Source: Flavobacterium sp. UBA6203 (GTDB lineage Bacteria; Bacteroidota; Bacteroidia; Flavobacteriales; Flavobacteriaceae). From it: a DNA stretch of 22,958 nucleotides. The translations under genes and the position numbers were made by a program. Shown in pieces: positions 1 through 7,101 of the stretch. The first letter of the stretch is position 1; each line of letters opens with the position of its first letter. The stretch spans positions 1-22,958 of the forward strand of contig DIST01000063.1 in the NCBI GenBank assembly GCA_002421645.1, given 5' to 3'. The notes beneath the pieces were generated by a model. That model worked only from the letters and a program-made list of their open reading frames with translations, had not been told where the DNA came from and did no database searches.

Positions 1-1156
1 AGAAATGGAAATTCGCTAATTTTTCAGAGAATAATTTTGTTTTTGTCATTCTTGGAATTAACCAATAGATCATACCAAATGATAAGAAACCATTCCAAGC
101 TAAAGCACCAACGTGAACGTGTGCAATAATCCAGTCTGTAAAGTGCGCAATTGCGTTAACGTTTTTCAATGATAACATTGGTCCTTCAAAAGTTGCCATA
201 CCATAACCTGTAATGGCTACTACGAAGAATTTCAATACCGCATCAGTACGTACTTTATCCCAAACACCTCTTAAGGTTAATAAACCATTAATCATACCTC
301 CCCAAGATGGTGCAAGTAGCATTATAGAGAAAACAACTCCAAGATTTTGAGCCCAATCAGGTAAAGCAGTATATAATAAGTGGTGAGGTCCAGCCCAAAT
401 ATAAATGAAGATTAACGACCAAAAGTGAATAATTGATAATCTATAAGAATATACAGGACGATTTGCTACTTTAGGTACGAAGTAATACATCATTCCTAAA
501 AATGGTGTAGTTAAGAAGAATGCTACCGCATTGTGTCCGTACCACCATTGTACTAAAGCATCTTGAACACCTGCATAAATTGAATATGATTTCATTCCTG
601 ATAACGAAACAGGTAGTTCTAAACTGTTAAAGATGTGAAGTACCGCAACTGTTACAAATGTTGCAATGTAAAACCAAATAGCTACATAAATATGACGTTC
701 TCTTCTTTTAATAATGGTTCCAATCATGTTGATACCAAAAACTACCCAAATAAGAGCAATTGCAATATCGATTGGCCATTCTAATTCGGCATATTCTTTA
801 GAAGTGGAATAACCTAATGGTAAAGTGATGGCTGCAGCTACTATAATTAACTGCCAACCCCAAAAATGAATTTTACTCAAAAGGTCGCTAAACATTCTTG
901 CTTTTAATAAACGCTGCATTGAGTAATAAATACCTGCAAACATTGCGTTTCCAACGAAGGCAAAAATAACTGCATTGGTGTGTAAAGGTCTTAAGCGTCC
1001 GAAACTTAAAAACGATATGCCGCTGGTTAAGTTTGGAAACAAAAATAGGAAAGCTAAAATAAGCCCCACTAACATCCCCACTACACCAAAGACTATACTA
1101 GCGTAGAGGAAATTCCTTACAATTTTGTTGTCGTAATAAAATTGTTGCTTCTCCAT
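1..1156 (-). CDS. ccoN: cbb3-type cytochrome c oxidase subunit I (CcoN), N-terminal 385 residues, cut by the window start
   Basis: This is the catalytic subunit of the high-affinity cbb3 haem-copper oxidase in the inner membrane, which reduces O2 at low oxygen tension. I translated the minus strand from ATG at 1156 and the frame stays open to base 1. Visible ligands are His59 (RLRPLHTN, low-spin haem), His208 in [10 protein letters not shown] with its nearby Tyr (CuB site), His258-His259 in [10 protein letters not shown] (CuB), and His346/His348 in [10 protein letters not shown] (haem ligands). Hydrophobic helices fill the rest. The start lies 2 nt after the ccoS stop, so the two are co-transcribed. 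In many Bacteroidota CcoN is fused to CcoO in one long protein; the C-terminal part is outside the window, so the fusion cannot be judged. Family identification is very secure. Confidence 0.96.
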   Translation of the reverse strand, partial: MEKQQFYYDNKIVRNFLYASIVFGVVGMLVGLILAFLFLFPNLTSGISFLSFGRLRPLHTNAVIFAFVGNAMFAGIYYSMQRLLKARMFSDLLSKIHFWGWQLIIVAAAITLPLGYSTSKEYAELEWPIDIAIALIWVVFGINMIGTIIKRRERHIYVAIWFYIATFVTVAVLHIFNSLELPVSLSGMKSYSIYAGVQDALVQWWYGHNAVAFFLTTPFLGMMYYFVPKVANRPVYSYRLSIIHFWSLIFIYIWAGPHHLLYTALPDWAQNLGVVFSIMLLAPSWGGMINGLLTLRGVWDKVRTDAVLKFFVVAITGYGMATFEGPMLSLKNVNAIAHFTDWIIAHVHVGALAWNGFLSFGMIYWLIPRMTKTKLFSEKLANFHF

Positions 1157-1158
1157 AA

Positions 1159-1356
1159 TTAGATTGATTTTTGTTTTTCTGTTTGTATTAATTTGTTAGG
1201 ATTTTCTTTTTTCACTACTTCATCGTCAAATAACATTCTGACTGATGGTGTATAATCGTCATCATATTGACCACTTTTAACTGCTTTAATGAAAGCAATC
1301 AAAAATGCTATAGCAACTATTATACTAATTGAGATTAATAAATAAATGACACTCAT
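1159..1356 (-). CDS. ccoS: cbb3-type cytochrome oxidase assembly protein CcoS
   Basis: A 65-residue single-pass membrane protein needed for cofactor insertion into cbb3 oxidase. It has one N-terminal transmembrane helix (about residues 3-24, [19 protein letters not shown]) followed by the family signature [17 protein letters not shown], which closely follows the usual GQ-[FY]-DD ... P-x-R-x-L-x-DD pattern. Length is normal for the family. It sits directly upstream of ccoN with a 2-nt gap and downstream of ccoI on the same strand. A -7-type element (1374-1381) and an FNR-like box (1404-1417) precede its ATG, so it is probably the first gene of the ccoS-ccoN transcript and is separately promoted from ccoI. 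Confidence 0.95.
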   Translation of the reverse strand: MSVIYLLISISIIVAIAFLIAFIKAVKSGQYDDDYTPSVRMLFDDEVVKKENPNKLIQTEKQKSI

Positions 1357-1373
1357 ACCTTAAATTGTGTTAA

Positions 1374-1381
1374 CAAAGTTA
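1374..1381 (-). promoter_or_regulatory. Promoter -7 element of ccoS-ccoN (TAACTTTG)
   Basis: On the minus strand TAACTTTG matches the Bacteroidota -7 consensus TAnnTTTG exactly and lies 17 nt before the ccoS ATG. No TTTG is seen at the usual -33 position; instead an FNR-like palindrome sits 22 nt upstream, as expected for an activator-dependent promoter. Confidence 0.6.
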
Positions 1382-1403
1382 CTTCCACTCGTTTTTATAA
1401 AAC

Positions 1404-1417
1404 ATGACTTTTATCAT
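1404..1417. promoter_or_regulatory. FNR-like operator upstream of ccoS
   Basis: ATGACTTTTATCAT is an interrupted palindrome of two ATGAY half-sites with a 4-nt spacer, the geometry of the E. coli FNR box (TTGAT-N4-ATCAA). The symmetry extends outward to ACATGA/TCATGT (1402-1419). It is 22 nt upstream of the ccoS -7 element; if the transcript starts about 6 nt past that element, the box is centred near -42, the class II activator position. A second site of the same form is at 3877-3890 next to ccoI. Binding is inferred. Confidence 0.6.
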
Positions 1418-1446
1418 GTATTAAAATTTTCTTAAATTTAATCAAT

Positions 1447-3822
1447 TTATTTCTTACCTGAATACAAATTTGTAAGAATTGTTACAAAACTTACAATTGT
1501 TATTGTGCTGAGCGGCATTATAATAGCTGCTACAATAGGGTCTAAAGCTCCAGTTACGGCATAACTTAGTCCTACAACATTATATAATAAAGAAAGTCCA
1601 AAACTCATATAAATCGTCTTCATTGCATTCTTAGAATATTGCATAAAAAAGGCGATTTTATCGAATTGTGTTGCATCTAAAATCCCATCACACGCGGGAG
1701 AGAACACATTTACATTTTCAGAAATAGATAATCCTAAGTTACTTTGAGCCAAAGCACCAGCATCGTTTAACCCATCCCCTACCATCATTACATTTTTGCC
1801 TTCTTTTTGTAATTGTTCAATGTATTGTAGTTTTTGTTCAGGTTTTTGATTGAAAACTAAAGTCGTTTTCGAAGGCAACATTTTCTCTAAAATTCTCTTT
1901 TCACCATCATTATCTCCTGATAAAACAACCAAATTGTAATGTTTGGCTAAATCAGCAAACAATTCTTCTAATCCTTTTCTGTATTGATTATTGAAGACGT
2001 AACTTCCTTTGTAAACACCATTAATTTCCACATGCACTTTGGTTTTCTTATGAGTGTTTTCGGTCATGGTTTTTAGGAATTGAGACGAACCTAATTTTAT
2101 AGTATTTCCTTCAATTTCTGCGAAAATTCCTTTCCCAATGATTTCTTCAAAACTTGTAGTTTCTACTTTTTCTTGATTTGGAATAAATTCATACAATCTT
2201 CTACTCAAAGGATGATTCGAACCACGCAAAACGTTTTTCAATAATCTTAATTCGGAAGCGTTTAATTCCGTTCCTTCATAAGTAATAGCTGTTTTTTTAT
2301 TGGTTGTAATCGTACCTGTTTTATCGAAAACAATCGTATCTACTTTGGCTAATTGTTCTACAACTAAAGCATTCTTCAAATATAATTTTCGCTTGCCTAG
2401 AATTCGCAATACATTTCCTAATGTAAACGGAGCCGTTAATGCCAATGCACACGGACACGCCACAATCAAAATCGCAGTGAAAACATTAAATGCCGTAGTA
2501 ACATCAATAAATATCCAATATAGAAAGGAAACTATAGCCAAGGTTAATAAAGCTGGCGTGAAGTATCGACTGATTCTATCTGTAATGTTTTTATGTTGTT
2601 GTTCTACTCTTTTTTGGAAAACATCGTTACTCCATAATTGGGTTAAATAACTTTGAGAAACCGAAAATAACACTTCCATTTCGATGACTTTCCCCATTTG
2701 TTTTCCGCCTGCGAAGACTTTATCACCTGATTTTTTCTCAATTGGAACGGCTTCACCTGTTACGAAACTGTAATCGATAGAGGCTTTTTCGGAAATTAAA
2801 ATCCCATCTACCGGAATTAATTCTTGATTTCGAATTAATAACCTGTCTCCTTTTTGGATATCATATACTTGAACCGATTCTTCATCTCCATTTGGTAAAA
2901 CCTTCGTAATTGCAATTGGAAAATACGATTTATAATCACGTTCAAACGAAAGGAAATCGTATGTTTTCTTCTGAAATAACTTTCCTAATAACATAAAGAA
3001 AATCAATCCTGCCATACTATCGAAGAAACCTTGTCCGTAATCGAAAACTATGTCAACTGTACTTCTTACAAACATTACCACGATTCCTAAAGCAATTGGA
3101 ATATCAATATTTAATAATCCTGATTTCATGCTTTTCCAAGCGGAAACATAATAACCAGAAGCGGAATAAATAAACGTTGGAAGCGATAATCCGAAAATCA
3201 ACCAACGGAAAAAACCGCGGTATTGATCAATCCAATATTCTTCTACTTCAAAATATTCGGGAAACGAAAGCAGCATGATATTTCCAAAACAGAAAAACGC
3301 TACTCCTATTTTATAAATTAAGGTTCGGTCGATTTTTTTCTTGCCTTCATCAAAATTTTCTAAAGAAATATAAGGTTCGTAACCAATCGAACTCAATAAA
3401 TAGACGATATCTTTTAAAGAAGTTTGTTCGGGATTAAACGTAATTCGGACTTTCTTTTCGCCAAAATTAACTTGCGAAGTACTTATTCCTGATTGAAGCT
3501 TTTGTAGATTTTCCAGAATCCAAATACACGAACTACAGTGTATATGAGGAATATAGAGTGAAACAATATGTGTTGTACGCTCTTGGAATTCCAATAATTT
3601 AGTAACAATTTCTTCATTGTCTAAAAAGTCATATTTGCCCTGAATGTCTTGTGGAGTGGCGCCGGGTGCTGCCTGAAAATCATAATAACACGTTAGGTCG
3701 TTTTGACTAAAAATTTCGTACACGGTTTTACAACCATTGCAACAAAACTTCTTTTCGTCAAATACAATCTCGTCTTTTTTAATAATTTCATTACCACAAT
3801 GGAAACAATTTTCTGTGTCCAT
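1447..3822 (-). CDS. ccoI: Copper-translocating P1B-type ATPase, CcoI/FixI-type
   Basis: A 791-residue heavy-metal P-type ATPase that exports Cu(I) across the inner membrane, here most likely for loading the CuB centre of cbb3 oxidase. In order: a cysteine-rich N-terminal metal-binding region (C6-x2-C9, C27-C28-x2-C31), an HMA-like domain with HCSSC at 95-99, transmembrane helices from about 167 on, the actuator motif TGEAVP (355-360), the metal-binding CPC in helix 6 (456-458), the phosphorylation motif DKTGT (D500), the nucleotide-domain His-Pro pair (536-537), GDGLNDAG (682-689), and two C-terminal helices. All catalytic residues are present and length fits the FixI/CcoI group with its extra N-terminal Cys domain. 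It lies 90 nt upstream of ccoS on the same strand and diverges from an FNR-like regulator. A general CopA role is the alternative, but the neighbours favour CcoI. Confidence 0.93.
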   Translation of the reverse strand: MDTENCFHCGNEIIKKDEIVFDEKKFCCNGCKTVYEIFSQNDLTCYYDFQAAPGATPQDIQGKYDFLDNEEIVTKLLEFQERTTHIVSLYIPHIHCSSCIWILENLQKLQSGISTSQVNFGEKKVRITFNPEQTSLKDIVYLLSSIGYEPYISLENFDEGKKKIDRTLIYKIGVAFFCFGNIMLLSFPEYFEVEEYWIDQYRGFFRWLIFGLSLPTFIYSASGYYVSAWKSMKSGLLNIDIPIALGIVVMFVRSTVDIVFDYGQGFFDSMAGLIFFMLLGKLFQKKTYDFLSFERDYKSYFPIAITKVLPNGDEESVQVYDIQKGDRLLIRNQELIPVDGILISEKASIDYSFVTGEAVPIEKKSGDKVFAGGKQMGKVIEMEVLFSVSQSYLTQLWSNDVFQKRVEQQHKNITDRISRYFTPALLTLAIVSFLYWIFIDVTTAFNVFTAILIVACPCALALTAPFTLGNVLRILGKRKLYLKNALVVEQLAKVDTIVFDKTGTITTNKKTAITYEGTELNASELRLLKNVLRGSNHPLSRRLYEFIPNQEKVETTSFEEIIGKGIFAEIEGNTIKLGSSQFLKTMTENTHKKTKVHVEINGVYKGSYVFNNQYRKGLEELFADLAKHYNLVVLSGDNDGEKRILEKMLPSKTTLVFNQKPEQKLQYIEQLQKEGKNVMMVGDGLNDAGALAQSNLGLSISENVNVFSPACDGILDATQFDKIAFFMQYSKNAMKTIYMSFGLSLLYNVVGLSYAVTGALDPIVAAIIMPLSTITIVSFVTILTNLYSGKK

Positions 3823-3846
3823 ATAATTTGCTCATTTTACCTGTGA

Positions 3847-3854
3847 CAAAGTTC
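3847..3854 (-). promoter_or_regulatory. Probable weak -7 element of ccoI (GAACTTTG)
   Basis: On the minus strand GAACTTTG matches TAnnTTTG at five of the six defined positions. It lies exactly 22 nt from the FNR-like box, the same distance as in front of ccoS. A poor -7 element plus an activator box suggests dependence on the regulator. Confidence 0.45.
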
Positions 3855-3876
3855 TTTTATAAATATAAATCAAAAT

Positions 3877-3890
3877 ATGATAATTGTCAT
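3877..3890. promoter_or_regulatory. FNR-like operator between ccoI and the FNR-like regulator gene
   Basis: ATGATAATTGTCAT is a 14-bp palindrome of ATGAY half-sites with a 4-nt spacer, the same form as the site at 1404-1417. Relative to ccoI it is in a class II activation position. Relative to the plus-strand regulator promoter (TAATTTTG at 3900-3907) it overlaps the -33 region, so it may instead repress the regulator gene and give negative autoregulation. Both roles are inferred from spacing. Confidence 0.6.
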
Positions 3891-3899
3891 ACATTTTTG

Positions 3900-3907
3900 T
3901 AATTTTG
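3900..3907 (+). promoter_or_regulatory. Promoter -7 element of the FNR-like regulator gene
   Basis: TAATTTTG fits the TAnnTTTG consensus and lies 25 nt before the ATG at 3933. Upstream of it is the FNR-like palindrome rather than a clear -33 TTTG. Confidence 0.5.
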
Positions 3908-3932
3908 TAAACACATTAAACAAAATCTTATT

Positions 3933-4610
3933 ATGAGTAAATGCGAACAGTGTATTGTGAGGCAATTTAGTTCATTAAAAGCCTTAAATAAAGATGAATT
4001 ACTTCGCATGGCCGAATGCAAAACTTCGTACACTATTAAAAAAGGGGAACCTATCTTTGAAGAAGGAGAAGTAACTAATGGTATTTATTGCATCAAAGAT
4101 GGCGTTTGTAAGCTTTCAAAACTTAGCGATAACGGAAAAGACCAAATTGTAAAATTGGTAAAACCAGGCGAATTATTAGGGCAACGCTCGATGATTAGTG
4201 ATGAACCAGCTAATTTGAGTGCTGTAGCTTTAGAAGATATGGAAGTTTGTTTTATTCCGAGAAGTGAAGTTATGCAGTTTTTTACGCAGAACAATCAGTT
4301 TTCGATGAATGTGATGAAAACGATTTGTGAAGATTTAAAAGGAGCCGATGACCACATGGTCAACATGGCACAGAAAACTGTTCGCCAACGATTAGCCGAA
4401 ACTTTAATTTACTTAGAAGATACCTTTGGTAAAAACGAAGATGGCACGCTACATATTCAATTATCAAGAGAAGAATTAGCTGGAATGATTGGCACCGCTA
4501 CCGAAAGTTGTATTCGATTGTTATCAGAGTTAAATAAATCAGGTTATATTGAGTTAACAGGTAAGAAGATTACACTGTTAGATAAAAATAAATTAAAACG
4601 ATTAACATAA
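3933..4610 (+). CDS. Crp/Fnr-family transcriptional regulator, FNR-like
   Basis: A 225-residue cytoplasmic regulator with an N-terminal cyclic-nucleotide-type beta-barrel (about 20-120), a long dimerisation helix (about 122-162) and a C-terminal winged helix (about 165-225). The recognition helix TATESCIRLLSEL places E191 and R195 where FNR has E209 and R213, but I194 where FNR has S212. Cysteines at 4, 7 and 106 align with FNR C20, C23 and C122 (MEVCFIP versus MVCEIP). The residue aligned with FNR C29 is Ser13, and the next cysteine is C29, 22 residues after C7. An oxygen-sensing Fe-S cluster with a displaced ligand is plausible but unproven. It diverges from ccoI, and matching boxes precede ccoI and ccoS, so its likely job is microaerobic induction of the cbb3 oxidase. 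A strong terminator follows. Confidence 0.9.
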   Translation: MSKCEQCIVRQFSSLKALNKDELLRMAECKTSYTIKKGEPIFEEGEVTNGIYCIKDGVCKLSKLSDNGKDQIVKLVKPGELLGQRSMISDEPANLSAVALEDMEVCFIPRSEVMQFFTQNNQFSMNVMKTICEDLKGADDHMVNMAQKTVRQRLAETLIYLEDTFGKNEDGTLHIQLSREELAGMIGTATESCIRLLSELNKSGYIELTGKKITLLDKNKLKRLT

Positions 4611-4613
4611 GAG

Positions 4614-4637
4614 AATCCGCTGAAAAGCGGATTTTTT
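4614..4637 (+). terminator. Intrinsic terminator of the FNR-like regulator gene
   Basis: Arms AATCCGCT (4614-4621) and AGCGGATT (4626-4633) with a GAAA loop form an 8-bp stem followed by a T run to 4637, starting 3 nt after the stop codon. The stem is the same as that of the rhodanese terminator at 7078-7099. Confidence 0.9.
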
Positions 4638-4665
4638 GTTGGGTGAAATTGTAAGATTTTTTTAG

Positions 4666-4673
4666 TATTTTTG
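4666..4673 (+). promoter_or_regulatory. Candidate -7 element for the island genes
   Basis: TATTTTTG matches TAnnTTTG and lies about 105 nt before the ATG at 4778. No TTTG at the ideal upstream distance is seen (the nearest TTG leaves 24 nt), so this is only a candidate. Just downstream is a 15-bp inverted repeat, ATGTTT-GTA-AAACAT, at 4690-4704 that could be a regulator site. Confidence 0.3.
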
Positions 4674-4777
4674 GAAATATAAAAATATGATGTTTGTAAA
4701 ACATATTTACCTAAAAATAAAGATATGTATGAGATGAAGTTATATACTATTAAGCTGAAAATAAACAATATAAGATT

Positions 4778-5815
4778 ATGACGACTAATGAAAATGTTAA
4801 GAACTCATTATCTAAGCTCGGAGATATGCTCAAGATTGTTCCTTCAATTGGAGGAATTGCTTATTTATGTGGATTTGTAATAATAAACTCTTATTTATCT
4901 AAGTATGACTTCTTTGATGAAAGCATCTTAAGTTCTAAATATCTTATTGCAGGCATGGGGTTCTTACTACTATTACTCCCGCTTGTTGTGATAATTATTT
5001 CAAATTCAGAAAACCCTACAGATGATTTATCGAAAAATTGGCAGGAATCATTAGATCTATTAAGGATTGTCCTTTGGTATTCATTTTTCTTTGATGTAAT
5101 AACTATTAAAAATCACTCATTAAGCTCAAACGAAAGTATTATTATTTTGATAAGTTTCTCCATTCTATCTTTGACTAGTTTCTATTTAACTTCAGAAGCA
5201 GCTAGAAATGTTAATCATATCAAAAGGATATTAATAATGCTCGCTCTGCTCGTCTTATATCACATTGCTTCTACGATCTTTTTACCCATCATTGGCTTTA
5301 TGAAAATGATAATTATCGTTACAGGTATTGGTTCCATTGTAATAATTGGTCAAATTGGTGATGGTGAATATAATTTTGGAAAAATAGGTATGTTGGTAAT
5401 TCAATTTTTACTTCTAGCTACACTTTTTGGCAATGGCGTTTATGATAAATTTCCTGCCAGATTTGGGGGTGGTGAGGTAAAAGATTTTATTTGTTATGCG
5501 GATATTGACAAGACAGATTTGTTTAAAAGGCTTGAAATAAATTTGGACAAGAAGCAATCATTCAAATGTAAAATCATATACATTACAGATAATTCATATT
5601 TGATAAAATTCAAGGATAGAGTTCTAACCATTGATAAATCTTTATTAGAGTCTATTGAACCTGTGAAACAGAAAAAAAGTCAAAAAAATATTGATGATAA
5701 AAAAAATAATTCAATTAAAGATACAAGCAAGTATCAACCCACAATTCAGTTATACGATACTATAACAAATCGCAATGAATTGAAAGATAATACTATTAAT
5801 AGAAAAGGCACATAA
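4778..5815 (+). CDS. Uncharacterised multi-pass membrane protein with a C-terminal cytoplasmic domain
   Basis: I do not recognise a named family. The 345-residue protein has a short N-terminal segment, about six or seven hydrophobic helices (roughly 20-38, 55-75, 93-110, 119-138, 150-170, 174-192, 203-220), then a soluble domain beginning with FPARFGGGEVKDF (225-237) and ending in a lysine/asparagine-rich tail (297-345). The stretch YLSKYDFFDESILSSKYLIAG (39-59) resembles, from memory, a pattern in scattered bacterial membrane proteins of unknown function that also carry a GGG motif after the last helix; I cannot confirm this here. It is the first gene of an accessory island between two terminators of identical stem, followed 111 nt later by a second membrane-anchored protein. 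No catalytic motif is visible. Confidence 0.75.
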   Translation: MTTNENVKNSLSKLGDMLKIVPSIGGIAYLCGFVIINSYLSKYDFFDESILSSKYLIAGMGFLLLLLPLVVIIISNSENPTDDLSKNWQESLDLLRIVLWYSFFFDVITIKNHSLSSNESIIILISFSILSLTSFYLTSEAARNVNHIKRILIMLALLVLYHIASTIFLPIIGFMKMIIIVTGIGSIVIIGQIGDGEYNFGKIGMLVIQFLLLATLFGNGVYDKFPARFGGGEVKDFICYADIDKTDLFKRLEINLDKKQSFKCKIIYITDNSYLIKFKDRVLTIDKSLLESIEPVKQKKSQKNIDDKKNNSIKDTSKYQPTIQLYDTITNRNELKDNTINRKGT

Positions 5816-5926
5816 CATTCACTAAGCAAAATGGCGCAAAAACTACACTCGAGAAAAAGCACCACTTCACCTAGTGCAGAGCCGTTGGCTGTAATACCTC
5901 AAAAAAACAGAAATAAATAAAACATT
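5816..5926 (+). other. Structured intergenic spacer inside the island, possibly a cassette-boundary element
   Basis: This 111-nt spacer is more GC-rich than its surroundings and has partial dyad symmetry: CTACACT (5843-5849) pairs with AGTGCAG (5873-5879) with one mismatch, and ATGGC (5831-5835) can pair with GCCGT (5881-5885) counting a G-U pair. It contains AAATGGCG (5829-5836), which recurs after the next gene at 6912-6919 and inverted at 7051-7058. It ends in GCCGTTGGCT. No promoter or T-tracted terminator is evident. The layout recalls recombination sites between gene cassettes, but it does not fit the integron attC core consensus. Confidence 0.35.
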
Positions 5927-6877
5927 ATGATATTGGATTCGGTTAGTAGCTTTATTGAAAATATGAAATCAAAAGTTTCAAATCCATTTTTTGGAACCCT
6001 TATTGCAGTTTGGATCGTAAGAAATTGGAATCTTGTTTACGGTATTTTTATTTTTGATGAGGATTGTATGATGAATGACAAATTTGAATTTGTTAAAAAT
6101 CATTTTAAAGATAAAAATATTTATGATGAATTATGGACAAATATTTCAACAACATTTGTATTAATATTGTTAGGCTATATATTGTTAATAATCTCAAGAT
6201 TTCTTGCAAATTTTGTTGAGCATAGAATTACACCAAACATAAATAAAATTGCTGCTAGTAAATTAGTCGCTAATAAAGACGTTTTAATAGAATTAGAAAA
6301 CCAACTTTTAAAGAAAACAAATGACCTTATTAATGAAAGAAAATTAGTAAATGAATTAGAACTTCAATTAGTTGATGTGAGAGGACGTATTGAAGTTGCA
6401 ACTAACGAAAAAAACGCTGCAACTTCCAAACTATCAGAACAAATAAAACAAAATAGAGAATTAAAAAAATCGACTGAAATTCTTGAAAATAATAACGAAA
6501 TATTATCTCAAAATCTAAAAGAAAGTCGAGCTTTAGGTTCTGAGCTAAGAAAAATAGCTAAAAAGTGTGATAAATTAAATTCCGAAAATAATATATCATA
6601 TAATCACATAGATTGTTATTTAAATTTGTGGAATAATAATTTAATTCAAGAGTTTGCAAAAATGGTTTCAGAATTTGATTCTGGAACAAAAAAATTTAAA
6701 GAAATTGATACTAATAAAAACTTATTGAAAATTTTAAACGAAAATAATATGGCTAATTCATCATATAATTTGGAAGAAAAAAGTACGACAACTACTTATA
6801 CCGAACTAGGTGAAGAATTTGCTAAAACTTTTTATACTCTAAAAAAAGAATTCACAAGTCCTTCCGTTTTTTGGTAA
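5927..6877 (+). CDS. Uncharacterised membrane-anchored coiled-coil protein
   Basis: A 316-residue protein with no family I can name. Two hydrophobic segments near the N-terminus (about 21-43 and 74-96) flank a short charged loop, followed by a long, probably coiled-coil region (about 115-220) rich in Glu, Lys, Leu and Asn, and then a polar C-terminal part (220-316) with no recognised motif. The opening, ENMKSKVSNPFFGTLIAVWI, is a pattern I associate with bacterial coiled-coil membrane proteins of unknown function found in accessory regions, but I cannot verify this. A membrane hairpin with both termini in the cytoplasm and an oligomerising coil would suit a scaffold or sensor. It is the second gene of the island, with the same orientation as the first, but the structured 111-nt spacer makes simple operon membership uncertain. 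Confidence 0.75.
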   Translation: MILDSVSSFIENMKSKVSNPFFGTLIAVWIVRNWNLVYGIFIFDEDCMMNDKFEFVKNHFKDKNIYDELWTNISTTFVLILLGYILLIISRFLANFVEHRITPNINKIAASKLVANKDVLIELENQLLKKTNDLINERKLVNELELQLVDVRGRIEVATNEKNAATSKLSEQIKQNRELKKSTEILENNNEILSQNLKESRALGSELRKIAKKCDKLNSENNISYNHIDCYLNLWNNNLIQEFAKMVSEFDSGTKKFKEIDTNKNLLKILNENNMANSSYNLEEKSTTTTYTELGEEFAKTFYTLKKEFTSPSVFW

Positions 6878-6911
6878 TAAATAAAGTTCTACTGCGAACA
6901 GCTGTTTAAAG

Positions 6912-7058
6912 AAATGGCGAGGTATGGTATCAATTTAGAAAAAAAAGTTTTTAATTTAAAATTTTAATTATATTTGAAAAGGTTTGGTCTTGACTTATCG
7001 ATACTTCTAGAAAACTCAACACTTTAAAATCTAAGCTTTTTATGGCTACTCGCCATTT
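6912..7058. repeat. Distant inverted repeat downstream of the island's second gene
   Basis: AAATGGCGAG (6912-6921) is the perfect reverse complement of CTCGCCATTT (7049-7058), 127 nt apart, bracketing an AT-rich non-coding stretch. The right arm also lies in a small local hairpin (ATGGC 7042-7046, GCCAT 7052-7056). Just upstream is a perfect 10-bp palindrome, AACAGCTGTT (6897-6906). I see no gene between 6878 and 7077. The arms share AAATGGCG with the spacer at 5829, so this may be the downstream end of the same class of element. Confidence 0.4.
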
Positions 7059-7077
7059 TTAAAATATAAAGAAAAAA

Positions 7078-7099
7078 AAATCCGCTCTTCAGCGGATTT
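7078..7099 (-). terminator. Intrinsic terminator of the rhodanese gene
   Basis: The arms AAATCCGCT (7078-7086) and AGCGGATTT (7091-7099) form a 9-bp stem with a 4-nt loop. On the minus strand it follows the rhodanese stop by 2 nt and runs into a long T tract (the A run at 7072-7080 on plus). Confidence 0.9.
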
Positions 7100-7101
7100 C
7101 T

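Noticed and set aside
2300..2650. Plus-strand ORF of 116 codons opposite ccoI
   Set aside because: It lies wholly antisense to the strongly conserved CPC/DKTGT region of ccoI and its translation has no domain-like features.
4690..4704. Inverted repeat ATGTTT-GTA-AAACAT as a firm operator
   Set aside because: It is short, made mostly of A and T in an AT-rich region and has no second copy; mentioned under the candidate promoter only.
4544..4768. Minus-strand 74-codon ORF over the terminator after the FNR-like gene
   Set aside because: It overlaps the 3' end of the regulator gene and reads through a strong terminator hairpin; no conserved features.
5816..5926. Integron attC site
   Set aside because: The right core GTTGGCT breaks GTTRRRY and no matching RYYYAAC core is found at the other end; kept only as an uncharacterised structured spacer.
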